Shown here piece by piece: positions 18,258-28,321 of a stretch of DNA of 64,000 nt. Under the pieces are notes generated by a model, which made no database searches, was not told the DNA's origin, and worked only from the letters and a program-made list of their open reading frames with translations. The DNA lies in assembly GCF_900177645.1 (NCBI RefSeq), contig NZ_FXAO01000001.1, forward strand, positions 1,018,712-1,082,711, written 5' to 3'. The stretch's first letter is position 1; each line of letters begins with the position of its first letter. Source of the stretch: Arenibacter troitsensis. Its GTDB lineage: Bacteria > Bacteroidota > Bacteroidia > Flavobacteriales > Flavobacteriaceae. The position numbers were made by a program, and so were the translations under genes.

Positions 18258-19691
18258 ATGGGAAAGCGATTAAAAATAAGGCTAAACTTGGGCTTCATTT
18301 TATACGTATTGATATCCTGCCAGATTCAGGCTCAAGTACACTTGCCATCAATCTTTGGAAGCAATATGGTGCTCCAGCGCAATAGTGATGTTTCCATTTG
18401 GGGTACAGGACCAGCTACAAAAGACATAGTTATTAAGACTTCATGGAATGGAAGCAGGTATACGACCAAATCAGATAAGGAAGGTAACTGGAAACTCAAG
18501 GTTAAAACCCCGGAAGCCGGAGGGCCTTATCAGCTAACTATTACAGATGGTACAGAAACCGTAAGTCTTGAAAATGTTTTGATAGGGGAAGTTTGGGTAT
18601 GTTCCGGGCAGTCTAATATGGAGTGGGACCTTATTAGGACAGGAAGTCCTACCTCTCCAAACCCAAATAATTTGTTGCTTCAAGCAAACCAACCTTCTAT
18701 TCGATTATTCAACGTAGAACAGGCTATGAGCTATGAACCAGAAGATGATTTCGAGGCAGACTGGAAGGAATGTAGTTCTGAATCAGCCGGAGAATTTAGT
18801 GCCGTAGGATATTATTTCGGTAAAATGCTGTATGAAACACTTCATGTTCCCATTGGCTTAATTTCATCTAATTGGGGAGGAACTCGTATTCAAGCATGGA
18901 TTGATGAAGCTGGTTTAAAATCCTTCGATCCTTCAATATTGGAAGATCATAATAAGAAAATCAGTCAAAACAGATCATCCGCATTATTCAATGCCATGAT
19001 AAACCCAATGCTCCAGTTTAAAATACAAGGAGTTATTTGGTATCAGGGAGAGAGCAACAGAAAGGAACCTGAAATTTATGGGGATTTAATGGAGCTTATG
19101 GTTAAACGTTGGAGGGAGCGTTGGAATATAGGTGAGTTCCCATTTTATTACTGCCAGATAGCACCTTTTGATTATAAGGAACCGGAAATAAATTCTGCTT
19201 TTTTAAGAGAAGCCCAATATAAGGCCTCCAAACGAATACCCAATTCGGGAATGGTATCATTAATGGATACTGGCGAAGAAAAAGACATCCATCCTGCCAA
19301 CAAAGTTGAGGCGGGTCAACGTCTTGCTTATTACGCTTTAAAGGAAACGTATGGTATAAAAGGAATAGTTTGTAGAGGGCCTGAATTAGATGAAATGAAC
19401 ATTGACGGATCTGAAGTACACCTAACGTTTAAAAATGACGATGGAGGCATTACCAATTATGGTAAAGGTTTTCACCTTTTTGAAATGGCAGGAGCGAATA
19501 GGAAATTTTACCCGGCATCTGCCAGATACGATTGGAAAACAAAAACAATGCTGCTATCAAGTCCAGAGGTAAAGAAGCCTGTTGCGGTGCGATATGCATT
19601 TAAGGATTTTGTTGTAGGGGATTTGTATAATCGATATGGTATACCCGCTTCTTCATTTAGAACTGACAACTGGGAAGATGTTGTAAAATAA
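18258..19691 (+). CDS. Sialate O-acetylesterase-like multidomain SGNH esterase
   Basis: A 477-residue secreted esterase with a signal peptide ending at about QIQAQ. It opens with LPSIFGSNMVLQR, the hallmark of the bacterial sialate 9-O-acetylesterase group, followed by a beta-sandwich (WNGSRYTTKSDKEGNWKLKV). The SGNH core begins at IGEVWVCSGQSNMEWDL (nucleophile Ser), continues with SSNWGGTRIQAWI and WYQGESNR, and has a catalytic Asp-His in EKDIHPANK. In PULs this architecture removes acetyl groups from plant glycans such as xyloglucan or pectin rather than only sialic acid. It starts 3 bases after the previous stop. The exact polymer is not known. Confidence 0.85.
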   Translation: MGKRLKIRLNLGFILYVLISCQIQAQVHLPSIFGSNMVLQRNSDVSIWGTGPATKDIVIKTSWNGSRYTTKSDKEGNWKLKVKTPEAGGPYQLTITDGTETVSLENVLIGEVWVCSGQSNMEWDLIRTGSPTSPNPNNLLLQANQPSIRLFNVEQAMSYEPEDDFEADWKECSSESAGEFSAVGYYFGKMLYETLHVPIGLISSNWGGTRIQAWIDEAGLKSFDPSILEDHNKKISQNRSSALFNAMINPMLQFKIQGVIWYQGESNRKEPEIYGDLMELMVKRWRERWNIGEFPFYYCQIAPFDYKEPEINSAFLREAQYKASKRIPNSGMVSLMDTGEEKDIHPANKVEAGQRLAYYALKETYGIKGIVCRGPELDEMNIDGSEVHLTFKNDDGGITNYGKGFHLFEMAGANRKFYPASARYDWKTKTMLLSSPEVKKPVAVRYAFKDFVVGDLYNRYGIPASSFRTDNWEDVVK

Positions 19692-19730
19692 TTTGCAGGC
19701 AAATATCCCTGAGATATGAATTGTTTAATG

Positions 19731-19757
19731 AGTGCAGATCTAAACTACATCTGCACT
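19731..19757 (+). other. Intercistronic stem-loop before GH95
   Basis: AGTGCAGAT at 19731-19739 pairs perfectly with ATCTGCACT at 19749-19757 around a 9-base loop. It stands between the esterase and the GH95 gene and has no T-run. Another small palindrome (ATTTGC/GCAAAT) lies just before it. It could modulate downstream expression or mRNA decay. Confidence 0.45.
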
Positions 19758-19813
19758 GAAGATGGCTGAATGTACAGCTGTGAAATTGAGAATTAATATT
19801 CTAGAATAAAAAG

Positions 19814-22216
19814 ATGATTACAAAATATTTTAAACCTTCGCTGATGGCATTTTGCTATTTTTTAGCATCATGTTCCAATCAAAAAGACGACAGTGCAGTT
19901 TATACGCACTCACTTTGGTACAATGAACCAGCCACAGAATGGCTTGAAGCACTTCCTCTGGGTAATGGTAGATTGGGCGCTATGGTTTTTGGTGGGGTAA
20001 AGGATGAGAAACTATATCTTAATGAAGAAAGCCTATGGGCAGGAATTCCTGAAGACCCGTATCCTGATAATGTGGGCTTACACTACCAGAAATTTCAAGA
20101 GTTAAACCTTGAGGGGAACTATGATGACGCCTTTGATTATGCTATGAAGAATCTAGCTGTTTCACCTACGGCTTTTAGATCTTACGAACCATTGGGTAAG
20201 TTATTATTGACATTCGACCATAACGGGACATCTGAATCCTATAAACGAGGCCTTAATCTAGAAACCGGGATTTTGACTATTGAATATGTAGTTGACGGTA
20301 AGCGTTTTAAACGGGAGTCTTTCATTTCTGCTGATTATGATGTCTTGATTTACCGGTTTGAAAGTCTTGATGGCGAGCCACTTTCTACACAGATTGATTT
20401 TCAGAGAGAAAAGGATGTTACTATTAGTGTAATTGATGATCAGATTATTGAAGTGACCGGTCAAATATTTGATGATCCAAATGGTTATGAGGATAATAAA
20501 GGAGGGTCTGGTCAAGGGGGACATCACATGAAATTTTCCAGTCATATCGGGGTGCTTACACAGGATGGTGAGATGAAGGTTTTGGGTAATAAGCTAAATA
20601 TTGAAAATAGTACTTCCTTCACGCTTATTTCAAGCGCAGCAACAGACTATAATTTAGCAGAGATGAATTTTGATAGAAGTATTGATGCAAAGAAAAATTC
20701 TATCAACAAACTCAAGTCAGCACTACAGGATTCATATGATCAAATTAAAACAGACCATATCACAGAGCATGCTGGGATTTTCAATCGGGTAAAACTAGAG
20801 ATTGAAGCCAAATCCCCAGACAGCCTTTCAACTAAAGAAAGATTAGAAAGACTATCGCAAGGAAAGGAGGATGTGGGGCTAGAGCAACTTTTCTTTCAAT
20901 ACGGTCGCTATTTGATGATGTCGAGCGGGATGCGACGGGCTGTCTTACCTTCCAGCCTGCAGGGGATATGGAGTGAAAAGATGTGGGCGCCCTGGGAGTC
21001 TGATTTTCATCTCAATATCAATTTACAAATGAATTATTGGCCGGTTGAGACCTGTAACCTTTCTGAAGCCACAATTCCACTTTCAAATTTTATGCGGGGT
21101 ATTGCTGAAAGAGGTAAAGTTCCTGCTAAAAAATTTATTGGCTCAGAGGGGTGGATGGCACACCATGCAACAAATCCATTTGGTAGGGTAACACCTAAAG
21201 GCTCACATAAAAAATCGCAGGTGGCAAATGGATACTGCTTTCCACTTGCAGGCGCATGGATGTCACTATCACTTTGGAGACATTATGAGTTTACTAAAGA
21301 TGAAGAATATCTTAGGGAATCTGTTTATCCAATTCTTTCAGGGGCTTCAAGATTTATCTTAGATTTTTTAAAGGAAAACGAAAAAGGTGAATTGGTCACA
21401 GCGCCTTCATACTCTCCTGAAAACTCCTACATAAATCCAGCTACCGGAAAATCACAGATGAATACTGTAGCTGCAACGATGGATATGCAAATAATTAGGA
21501 GCGTTTTTGAAGCATGTCTGGAGTCGGAGAAACAATTGGGAATAAATGAAATCTCTGACCAGATTAGTGCTGCAATGAAGCGACTGCCACGCACAAAGGT
21601 CGGTTCAAACGGAACCATACAAGAATGGTATGAAGATTATGAAGAAGTTGAGCCAGGACACCGGCATATTTCACACCTATTCGGGCTGTATCCTTCGGCA
21701 GAAATTTCTCCAGAAACACCAGATTTGTTTGAAGCAGCCGAGAAAACTATTGAGCGTAGATTATCTGACGGCGGAGGGCAAACCGGCTGGAGTCGGGCCT
21801 GGATCGTTAATTTCTATGCCAGACTTGGCAACGGGGAAAAGGCACACGACCATTTGAGAGGGCTTATCGGGGAACAGTTGGGCCCAAACCTCTTCGACCT
21901 ACATCCACCTGGTATTTTTCAGATCGATGGAAATTTTGGGGGTACTGCTGGTATCGCTGAGATGCTAATCCAATCTCACGTACCTGGAAAGATATACCTT
22001 TTACCTGCCTTGCCCGAGCAATGGAAAAACGGCAAAGTTGAGGGACTGAAAGCCCGAGGTAATTTTGAAGTAGATATGGAATGGGAAGATGGAATAGTCA
22101 CCGTTGCAAGAATCACTTCACTGGTTGCAGGTGAAGTTGAGGTATTTGCTGGTGATAAAAGTGAATTGATAAATATCCAGTCTCTAGAGACCAGGACCTT
22201 GTCTTTTAAAAACTAA
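19814..22216 (+). CDS. GH95 alpha-L-fucosidase / alpha-L-galactosidase, lipoprotein
   Basis: An 800-residue inverting glycoside hydrolase. The lipobox is FLASC. The N-terminal domain opens with [19 protein letters not shown] and NEESLWAG, both diagnostic of GH95. The (alpha/alpha)6 barrel contains [16 protein letters not shown] with the substrate-binding Asn, TAPSYSPEN with the expected acid Glu, and [16 protein letters not shown] with the Asp that activates water. GH95 enzymes release alpha-L-fucose or alpha-L-galactose; an L-galactosidase of this family is known from rhamnogalacturonan II breakdown. Sequence alone does not decide between the two here. Confidence 0.92.
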   Translation: MITKYFKPSLMAFCYFLASCSNQKDDSAVYTHSLWYNEPATEWLEALPLGNGRLGAMVFGGVKDEKLYLNEESLWAGIPEDPYPDNVGLHYQKFQELNLEGNYDDAFDYAMKNLAVSPTAFRSYEPLGKLLLTFDHNGTSESYKRGLNLETGILTIEYVVDGKRFKRESFISADYDVLIYRFESLDGEPLSTQIDFQREKDVTISVIDDQIIEVTGQIFDDPNGYEDNKGGSGQGGHHMKFSSHIGVLTQDGEMKVLGNKLNIENSTSFTLISSAATDYNLAEMNFDRSIDAKKNSINKLKSALQDSYDQIKTDHITEHAGIFNRVKLEIEAKSPDSLSTKERLERLSQGKEDVGLEQLFFQYGRYLMMSSGMRRAVLPSSLQGIWSEKMWAPWESDFHLNINLQMNYWPVETCNLSEATIPLSNFMRGIAERGKVPAKKFIGSEGWMAHHATNPFGRVTPKGSHKKSQVANGYCFPLAGAWMSLSLWRHYEFTKDEEYLRESVYPILSGASRFILDFLKENEKGELVTAPSYSPENSYINPATGKSQMNTVAATMDMQIIRSVFEACLESEKQLGINEISDQISAAMKRLPRTKVGSNGTIQEWYEDYEEVEPGHRHISHLFGLYPSAEISPETPDLFEAAEKTIERRLSDGGGQTGWSRAWIVNFYARLGNGEKAHDHLRGLIGEQLGPNLFDLHPPGIFQIDGNFGGTAGIAEMLIQSHVPGKIYLLPALPEQWKNGKVEGLKARGNFEVDMEWEDGIVTVARITSLVAGEVEVFAGDKSELINIQSLETRTLSFKN

Positions 22217-22233
22217 AAAATCGGTCAAAAACT

Positions 22234-22362
22234 ATGAGTAAAATACTGATATCTTTCTTTGTAACCCTATACAGCTGTTCCAAGGTCATTGCACAAACGC
22301 GTTTACGCGATCAAGAGCCGACCTATTGGGAGGGAAATACAATTCATTTAATGAAAATATAG
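22234..22362 (+). CDS. Short secreted-leader frame, possible gene remnant
   Basis: A 42-codon frame beginning MSKILISFFVTLYSCSKVIAQ, a good signal peptide, followed by only about 20 residues (TRLRDQEPTYWEGNTIHLMKI) and a stop. It fills the gap between GH95 and GH3 and is too short for the ORF threshold. The abrupt end suggests the relic of a secreted enzyme gene whose body was lost. I do not recognise the family. It may also be untranslated. Confidence 0.3.
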   Translation: MSKILISFFVTLYSCSKVIAQTRLRDQEPTYWEGNTIHLMKI

Positions 22363-22371
22363 ACATAGAAT

Positions 22372-24774
22372 ATGAAGCCCATGATAATGCAAAAGAGATT
22401 ATTTGTTTTTGGGATTTGCTTGCTAGTAAGCTGCTTGTCCCTTGCCCAAAAGAAGTCGATTTACCAAAAAGGCTGGATTGACTTTAATAAGAACGGTCAG
22501 AAAGATATTTTCGAGGATCCGGAAGCTGAAATTGATGCCAGAGTCGAGGACTTATTGAGTCAGATGAATGTGGACGAAAAAACAGCTCAATGTGCTACGC
22601 TTTATGGCTACAAGCGGGTTTTAAAAGATGAATTGCCAACTCCCGGATGGAAAAACGAGGTGTGGAAAGATGGTATTGCCAACATAGACGAACAGCTCAA
22701 TGGTTTGAAGCCCACGCAGTATTCCTATCCGTACAGCAAACATGCAGAGGCCATTAATACCATTCAAAAGTGGTTTATTGAAGAAACACGTTTGGGCATA
22801 CCAGTAGACTTTACCAACGAAGGTATTCACGGACTCAACCATGATAAAGCAACCCCGCTTCCATCCCCAATAGCCATTGGTAGTACCTGGAATAAAAATT
22901 TGGTCAGACAGGCAGGTGGGATAGTAGGAAAGGAAGGAAAAGCTTTGGGGTACACCAATATATATGCTCCAATATTAGATTTAGCCAGAGACCCAAGATG
23001 GGGTAGAGTAGTCGAGTGTTATGGAGAAGATCCTTTTTTGGTTTCCGAACTCGGTATCCAAATGGTCAAAGGTATTCAGTCACAGGGTGTGGCTTCTACA
23101 TTAAAGCATTATGCGGTATACAGCGTACCAAAAGGTGGAAGAGATGGTAGGGTTCGAACGGATCCACATGTAGCTCCCAGAGAACTGCACCAAATGCATT
23201 TATATCCTTACAAACGCTTAATTGGTATAGCCCATCCGAAAGGAGTGATGAGTAGCTACAACGACTGGGATGGAATTCCGGTAAGTGGAAGCTATTACTT
23301 CCTTACTGAACTGCTGCGTCAGGAGTACGGCTTCAATGGGTATGTGGTTTCTGATAGCGAGGCCGTTGAGTTTCTTCATAGAAAACATCATGTGGCCGAG
23401 GATTATAAAGAAGGTGTAAGACAGGTTGCAGAAGCAGGCTTAAATGTGCGGACCCACTTTACCCCACCGCAAGATTATATTCTGCCATTAAGGGAACTGG
23501 TCAATGATGGGGAACTTTCAATGGCAACCCTTGATCGTAATGTAAAAGATGTTTTAAGGGTGAAATTTGAACTGGGACTTTTTGATGAGCCCTATGTAAA
23601 GGATACCAAAGCTGCAGATAAGATTGTAGCCAATGATACCAAAGACTTTGTGCTACAAATGGCAAAAGAGTCATTGGTACTTCTTAAGAACGAGAATAAT
23701 GCTTTGCCCCTCAACCTTAATAAATTGGACAATATTTTGGTCACAGGTCCTTTGGCTGTTGACAAGTCTGTCTATGTGAGTCGATATGGTCCTCAAAATT
23801 TAGAAGTAAAAAGTGTGTTGGAAGGCATTCAGAATTATGTTGGTAGTAAAGCTAATGTGGACTTCTCGCTGGGCTGCGAAGTAGTCGATGAGGCTTGGCC
23901 TGAGAGTGAAATCATCCCCATCCCACTTTCTAATAAGGAGCAACAAATGATAGATGCTGCAGTAGCCAAAGCCAACCTATCTGATGTAATTATAGCCGTA
24001 ATGGGCGAGGATGAAAAACGCTGTGGGGAAAGCCGATCCAGAACAAGTCTGGGGCTACCGGGAAGACAGTTTCAATTGTTGCAAGCCCTTAAAGCAACAG
24101 GTAAACCCATAGTACTTGTCCTTATAAATGGAAGACCCTTGACCATCAATTGGGAGAATCAATACATCCCGGCCATACTAGAAGCATGGTTCCCAAATGT
24201 GGAAGGCCCAAATGCGATCGCCCAGACCTTATTCGGCGATTACAACCCGGGAGGAAAGTTACCGATAACCTTTCCGAGATCTGTGGGGCAATTAGAGTTA
24301 AATTTTCCATACAAACCAAGTTCGCAAGTTGGTCAGCCTTCATCGGGTCCTAACGGCACCGGTAATACCTCAGTGGTTGGTGAGCTTTACCCATTTGGTT
24401 TCGGATTGAGTTACACGCAGTTTGACTACAAAAACTTAAAGATAACCCCAGAGATAGGCAAAACGCAGCAGCAGATCACGGTTTCCGTTGACGTAACGAA
24501 CACCGGAAAAGTAAAGGGCGATGAGGTCGTACAACTCTATTTCAAGGATTTGGTGAGTAGTGTGATCGTGTATGAACTACAACTCAGGGGTTTTGAGCGT
24601 ATTAGCTTAAATCCGGGTGATACCAAAACTGTAAATTTTACCTTAAGACCAGAAGACTTACAACTGCTTGACAGGGATATGAACTGGACGGTGGAACCGG
24701 GAGAATTTGAAGTATTGATCGGGGCTAGTTCCGAGGATATCAGACTTAAAAGGATTTTTCAACTCAAACCCTAA
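22372..24774 (+). CDS. GH3 beta-glycosidase
   Basis: An 800-residue periplasmic or surface GH3 enzyme with a signal peptide (LLVSCLSLAQ). After a short extension (YQKGWIDFNKNGQKDIFEDPE), the TIM barrel starts at VEDLLSQMNVDEKTAQ; the catalytic Asp328 lies in GYVVSDSEAVEF. The alpha/beta sandwich domain follows (LVLLKNENNALPL, VLVLINGRPL), with a PFGFGLSYTQF segment and a C-terminal fibronectin-III-like domain. GH3 members act as beta-glucosidase, beta-xylosidase or related enzymes; the exact sugar cannot be assigned. It ends the + strand run of the second locus, facing the PL1 gene. Confidence 0.92.
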   Translation: MKPMIMQKRLFVFGICLLVSCLSLAQKKSIYQKGWIDFNKNGQKDIFEDPEAEIDARVEDLLSQMNVDEKTAQCATLYGYKRVLKDELPTPGWKNEVWKDGIANIDEQLNGLKPTQYSYPYSKHAEAINTIQKWFIEETRLGIPVDFTNEGIHGLNHDKATPLPSPIAIGSTWNKNLVRQAGGIVGKEGKALGYTNIYAPILDLARDPRWGRVVECYGEDPFLVSELGIQMVKGIQSQGVASTLKHYAVYSVPKGGRDGRVRTDPHVAPRELHQMHLYPYKRLIGIAHPKGVMSSYNDWDGIPVSGSYYFLTELLRQEYGFNGYVVSDSEAVEFLHRKHHVAEDYKEGVRQVAEAGLNVRTHFTPPQDYILPLRELVNDGELSMATLDRNVKDVLRVKFELGLFDEPYVKDTKAADKIVANDTKDFVLQMAKESLVLLKNENNALPLNLNKLDNILVTGPLAVDKSVYVSRYGPQNLEVKSVLEGIQNYVGSKANVDFSLGCEVVDEAWPESEIIPIPLSNKEQQMIDAAVAKANLSDVIIAVMGEDEKRCGESRSRTSLGLPGRQFQLLQALKATGKPIVLVLINGRPLTINWENQYIPAILEAWFPNVEGPNAIAQTLFGDYNPGGKLPITFPRSVGQLELNFPYKPSSQVGQPSSGPNGTGNTSVVGELYPFGFGLSYTQFDYKNLKITPEIGKTQQQITVSVDVTNTGKVKGDEVVQLYFKDLVSSVIVYELQLRGFERISLNPGDTKTVNFTLRPEDLQLLDRDMNWTVEPGEFEVLIGASSEDIRLKRIFQLKP

Positions 24775-25114
24775 CAGATAAAAAAAACTATTCATAATAG
24801 AATTTAGTTTGCTTTTAGTTCTTGATTTTGGCCCTGAAATTCAGCTAGTCAAAAATCATAATGAAAGTCAACATAAGAATTTAGAAGTTTATATTTAATG
24901 CGTTATCATGAATGGCTTTTACAGTCAAGGATTTTCTTATAGTTAGGAAAAGAAGGAATAGTTTTAAAAAAGTTCAATGTCCTTAGGCAACTTTTTGAAA
25001 ATAAGGGCTACTTTTTTTGGATGGCTCTATACATCTCCTGTTTGTAGAACTTGATTTTTTTAATATATAGATTGTTGTTTGATTGTAATTTTTAAAATTG
25101 GGGTAGTGCAATTT
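24775..25114. other. AT-rich convergent intergenic gap
   Basis: A 340-base gap between the convergent GH3 and PL1 genes. It is AT-rich. A weak CTATT-CAT-AATAG hairpin follows the GH3 stop at about 24789-24801, but no convincing terminator, RNA gene or open frame is seen. Confidence 0.5.
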
Positions 25115-26512
25115 CTACTTAATGGAATTTAAATATTTTTCCAGCATAGTATAACCATCGGAGGTCATGGTGTTTCTGTCAGTGGCATTATTGTAATCAA
25201 GATTGTTTTCTTTTTCCCAAACATCTGGCATACCATCATGATCGGTATCTGTTGGGGCAGGCAGACTTTTTAATTCTGGCCAACCCCCAACATCATTTTG
25301 GGAATCAATAATGCCACTTTTATTTAATAGATCTGCAATTTTATGATCTTTTTTATAGGTCGATCCTTCAAAAGTAGCAGCGCCATTTTTTACTTCGTTA
25401 ATAATACGGAGATCTACTGCATCACGTTTTGGCAAGGTTGTTCCGGCGTTTTGTAGAACCGACGCATAAGCTTCTTCGGGCAGCTGCTGCTGAATTGCTA
25501 TTGCCGGCCATGGTTGTTCTAGTTTAAGCCCCTTGATGTATTCGCTGCCGTCCTGTGGCTGAACACCTCCAAGCCAATTGTTCTCTGACACCCACTGGTT
25601 GCCCTCAACCACATTGCCCGAAACATACCATTTCCCGTAATCGTCCGCCTTGTTGCGTGACCATGGTGCTACTATACGGTGTCTAATTTCGCCCGGTACT
25701 GTGGCTGGCCCGGCCTTATAATAATTTGCCACCATATTAATATTGGAAAAGTTGAATTTGGTATTGCCCACTTGGGCCACTTCCCCCCCGTAGGCTGACT
25801 CATAACCCCAGTTGTATATTACATTGTTCCTGTAGTCAACATTTCCACATCCCGAAGCAAAACGCGGGTTGCGATTGGAATGATTGGCAATTAAATTGTG
25901 GTGGTAGGTGCTATAATCGGATCCCCAGATGCCTCCAAAGCCATGATTGCCTTTTTGGTGATTGGATTTATAAAGACTTTCAGCAATTATGCACCATTGC
26001 ACCGTAACGTTCTTGCCATGGTAGATAGACATGGTTTCATCAATACTCCAACTTGCGGAAACATGATCTAAAATGAGATTATTGGTATATCTACTTGAGA
26101 TGGCATCTGTTTCGTCACCTGATTCATCCCCAAGACGTACTCTAATATAGCGGATGATAACCTCATCAGCATCTATCAGCAGTGGGCGTCCCCTTAAGGT
26201 AATTCCATCTCCAGGTGCTGTTTGGCCTGCTATGGTAATGTTGGGATTTTCAATTCGAAGATCACTTTCCAGTTTTATGGTTCCTGAAACCTTGAATACT
26301 ACGGTTCTTGGTCCTTTGGCCTCAATGGCGGAACGTAAGCTTCCTTCACCACTATCTTTAAGATTAGTAACTTCATATACATCTCCTCCGCGGCCGCCAA
26401 CGGTATACTTTCCGTACCCTTCAGCGGTGGGGAAAGCCAGCTGTTGTGCACATGCATTAAGTCCAATTAATACAAACCCTATTGCTAAAACTATTTGTTT
26501 CATGTTCCTCAT
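25115..26512 (-). CDS. PL1 pectate lyase
   Basis: A 465-residue secreted lyase that cleaves homogalacturonan by beta-elimination. A signal peptide ends near GLNACAQ. The opening AFPTAEGYGKYTVGGRGGDVYEVTNLKDSGEGSLR is characteristic of Bacteroidota PL1, followed by the helix core (TIAGQTAPGDGITLRG, IRYIRVRLGDE, ILDHVSASWSIDE). GNHGFGGIWG and NRNPRFASGCGNVDYRNNV supply the calcium and catalytic Arg regions. The C-terminus carries a calcium-binding DTDHDGMPDVWE segment. It lies 11 bases downstream of the GH140 gene in the same direction, probably one transcript. The substrate is a galacturonan, fitting an apiogalacturonan or RG-II backbone. Confidence 0.92.
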   Translation of the reverse strand: MRNMKQIVLAIGFVLIGLNACAQQLAFPTAEGYGKYTVGGRGGDVYEVTNLKDSGEGSLRSAIEAKGPRTVVFKVSGTIKLESDLRIENPNITIAGQTAPGDGITLRGRPLLIDADEVIIRYIRVRLGDESGDETDAISSRYTNNLILDHVSASWSIDETMSIYHGKNVTVQWCIIAESLYKSNHQKGNHGFGGIWGSDYSTYHHNLIANHSNRNPRFASGCGNVDYRNNVIYNWGYESAYGGEVAQVGNTKFNFSNINMVANYYKAGPATVPGEIRHRIVAPWSRNKADDYGKWYVSGNVVEGNQWVSENNWLGGVQPQDGSEYIKGLKLEQPWPAIAIQQQLPEEAYASVLQNAGTTLPKRDAVDLRIINEVKNGAATFEGSTYKKDHKIADLLNKSGIIDSQNDVGGWPELKSLPAPTDTDHDGMPDVWEKENNLDYNNATDRNTMTSDGYTMLEKYLNSIK

Positions 26513-26523
26513 TTTATATTTTA

Positions 26524-28032
26524 CTAATCAACCCGAAGAACTAAAATGGCATCTTCCCACCCGTCGGGCGGAATCATATCACGGGACTCATTTACTTTAA
26601 AGTGGGCTATGTTTTCCTTTTGGCCATCTCTAGGATAGAACCAATAAGCTTCGGCATCCTTTTTTAATATATTGGTTACCTCACAATTTGAGTTGTTCGA
26701 GAAATAGACGATTACCATATCGTTCGATTCCGTGGTCACGGCAGTTTTTAGGTTTTCCCCTTCGCCGATTCCTAAGATACTATTCCCATTGGGTATCCAT
26801 TGGTGCCACTTGTGGTCCATTAAAAATCTTTTGGCCACATTGGTTATTTGTATAGCACCAGGAAAATCCAACGCTTGCTGCCAGGTATAACCGCAATTGT
26901 AATCCCCCTCATTTCCCCGCATGGACCAGATGGGGCCTGCGCCATAAGTATGTCCCGCGCCCCCTGCAAAGAAGGTTTGATAAAATTGGCGTCTAATTTT
27001 TACCGGTGTAACCCAACCACATACATGGCGATAGGAACCGTATTCGTATGAGCCTTCTAAAAAAAGACTTGGTTTAACCGGTTTGTTCAATTGGTAATCA
27101 CCTAACATTGTTGGATAGACCTGATCAAGTTCGCGCCACACTTCAACGCCATTTGCCGTAAGCCATTCATCTGAATGAAACCATTTGGAAGAATTATCCG
27201 GGGCGTCCCCATCAGGGTGGAAAGTAATGAAGACCTTGTTCCATGCGGAGTGTTTTTCGTTCCATTTCGGACGGTGGCCAGTAACACCCTGCGCTATGCC
27301 TTCCGCCATGGCCCGAAAAACATTGCGCCTGTCCCATTGCTGAAGGTTGGCGTTTTTGTCATATCCATCAATTTGAGCTTTTGCATCGCCTCCTAGAACC
27401 CAGATAATATTAGGTTCGTCTTTGTATCGTTTGCCTAAAAAACCACCATAAGTACGAGCTTCCTCCTCTGTGAATTCTTGTTGGGCCCCTCCCATTTGGG
27501 GGGTTATATAGGCGCGGCCCCAACAGGGAAGTAAGGCTAGGTATAGGCCTCTTTTTTTTACTGCCTGGACCACATAGTCCATATGGTCCCAATAATCGTT
27601 GGGAGCGGACGGGCCTCCACCAGAAACCACAAGAGGTTCAGAGGTATTTGGCATATCTTCACTACCACTAAAAGGTCGAAAACCATAGGTGTTGGCAGCA
27701 TTATGCGGTCCCATTTCCATTCCTCCGCCATGTGGATACCAGAATGCTACGGTTTGAATGACCGTAAAACCAAGTTTTTGTCGATTATCCAGGTAAAGGT
27801 CAATTTCTTCCCGCGTCAATTGCTGGACCATGCCCCATCCGGTATCCGCTATCCATAGAAATGGGCTGCCATTGGTGTGTTGTATATAATGTCCATTGGA
27901 AGAGACTTCTAAGGCCCCTTTTTCCCAAGGTGTTTGGGAGGTTGCAACAAGGCACATACTAGCTAATGCTGCGAACAGTATCCTTTTTAGGTAGTTATTG
28001 GAGACTTTGGTAGTGGTTTTCATTGCGTTCAT
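26524..28032 (-). CDS. GH140-like apiosidase (DUF4038 + collagen-binding-like domain)
   Basis: A 502-residue secreted protein with a signal peptide ending at about residue 32 (LVATSQ). The DUF4038 TIM barrel starts at LEVSSNGHYIQHTNGSPFLWIADTGWGM. Candidate catalytic residues are Asp216 in IIWVLGGDAK and Glu326 in SLFLEGSYE, in the positions expected for GH140. The C-terminus is the putative collagen-binding beta domain. The founding GH140 enzyme is an RG-II endo-apiosidase; DUF4038 also occurs in other glycosidase families, so apiosidase is likely but not proven. It precedes PL1 by 11 bases. The nearby isomerase-kinase-transketolase operon strengthens the apiose link. Confidence 0.8.
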   Translation of the reverse strand: MNAMKTTTKVSNNYLKRILFAALASMCLVATSQTPWEKGALEVSSNGHYIQHTNGSPFLWIADTGWGMVQQLTREEIDLYLDNRQKLGFTVIQTVAFWYPHGGGMEMGPHNAANTYGFRPFSGSEDMPNTSEPLVVSGGGPSAPNDYWDHMDYVVQAVKKRGLYLALLPCWGRAYITPQMGGAQQEFTEEEARTYGGFLGKRYKDEPNIIWVLGGDAKAQIDGYDKNANLQQWDRRNVFRAMAEGIAQGVTGHRPKWNEKHSAWNKVFITFHPDGDAPDNSSKWFHSDEWLTANGVEVWRELDQVYPTMLGDYQLNKPVKPSLFLEGSYEYGSYRHVCGWVTPVKIRRQFYQTFFAGGAGHTYGAGPIWSMRGNEGDYNCGYTWQQALDFPGAIQITNVAKRFLMDHKWHQWIPNGNSILGIGEGENLKTAVTTESNDMVIVYFSNNSNCEVTNILKKDAEAYWFYPRDGQKENIAHFKVNESRDMIPPDGWEDAILVLRVD

Positions 28033-28321
28033 TTTGTTTTTGTATTAGTTGGGTGAGGTTTTAAGAGTTGTTTCGCGCCAAGCTATGATCTGGCTACTTT
28101 TTCTTTAAGCTCCAGAATATATAGTATGAGTTTATGTACGGTAACTTTTTCGTGCCCATGGCAAATGTGCCAGGAGAATTGGTGTGTACACCTGCCTTTA
28201 AAATGTTCATCAACGAGATTAAAAAGAATATAAGTGCCAATTCAGAGATTTTATTAATAAATTATATAGTCTATGATTTTGAAATTGTCCAATATAAGTT
28301 CCCTGAATTTCCATAGAAAAA

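Noticed and set aside
28134-28316. 60-codon + strand frame between the GH140 and DUF1593 genes
   Set aside because: AT-rich, no recognisable domain or signal, and opposite to both neighbours; a chance frame.
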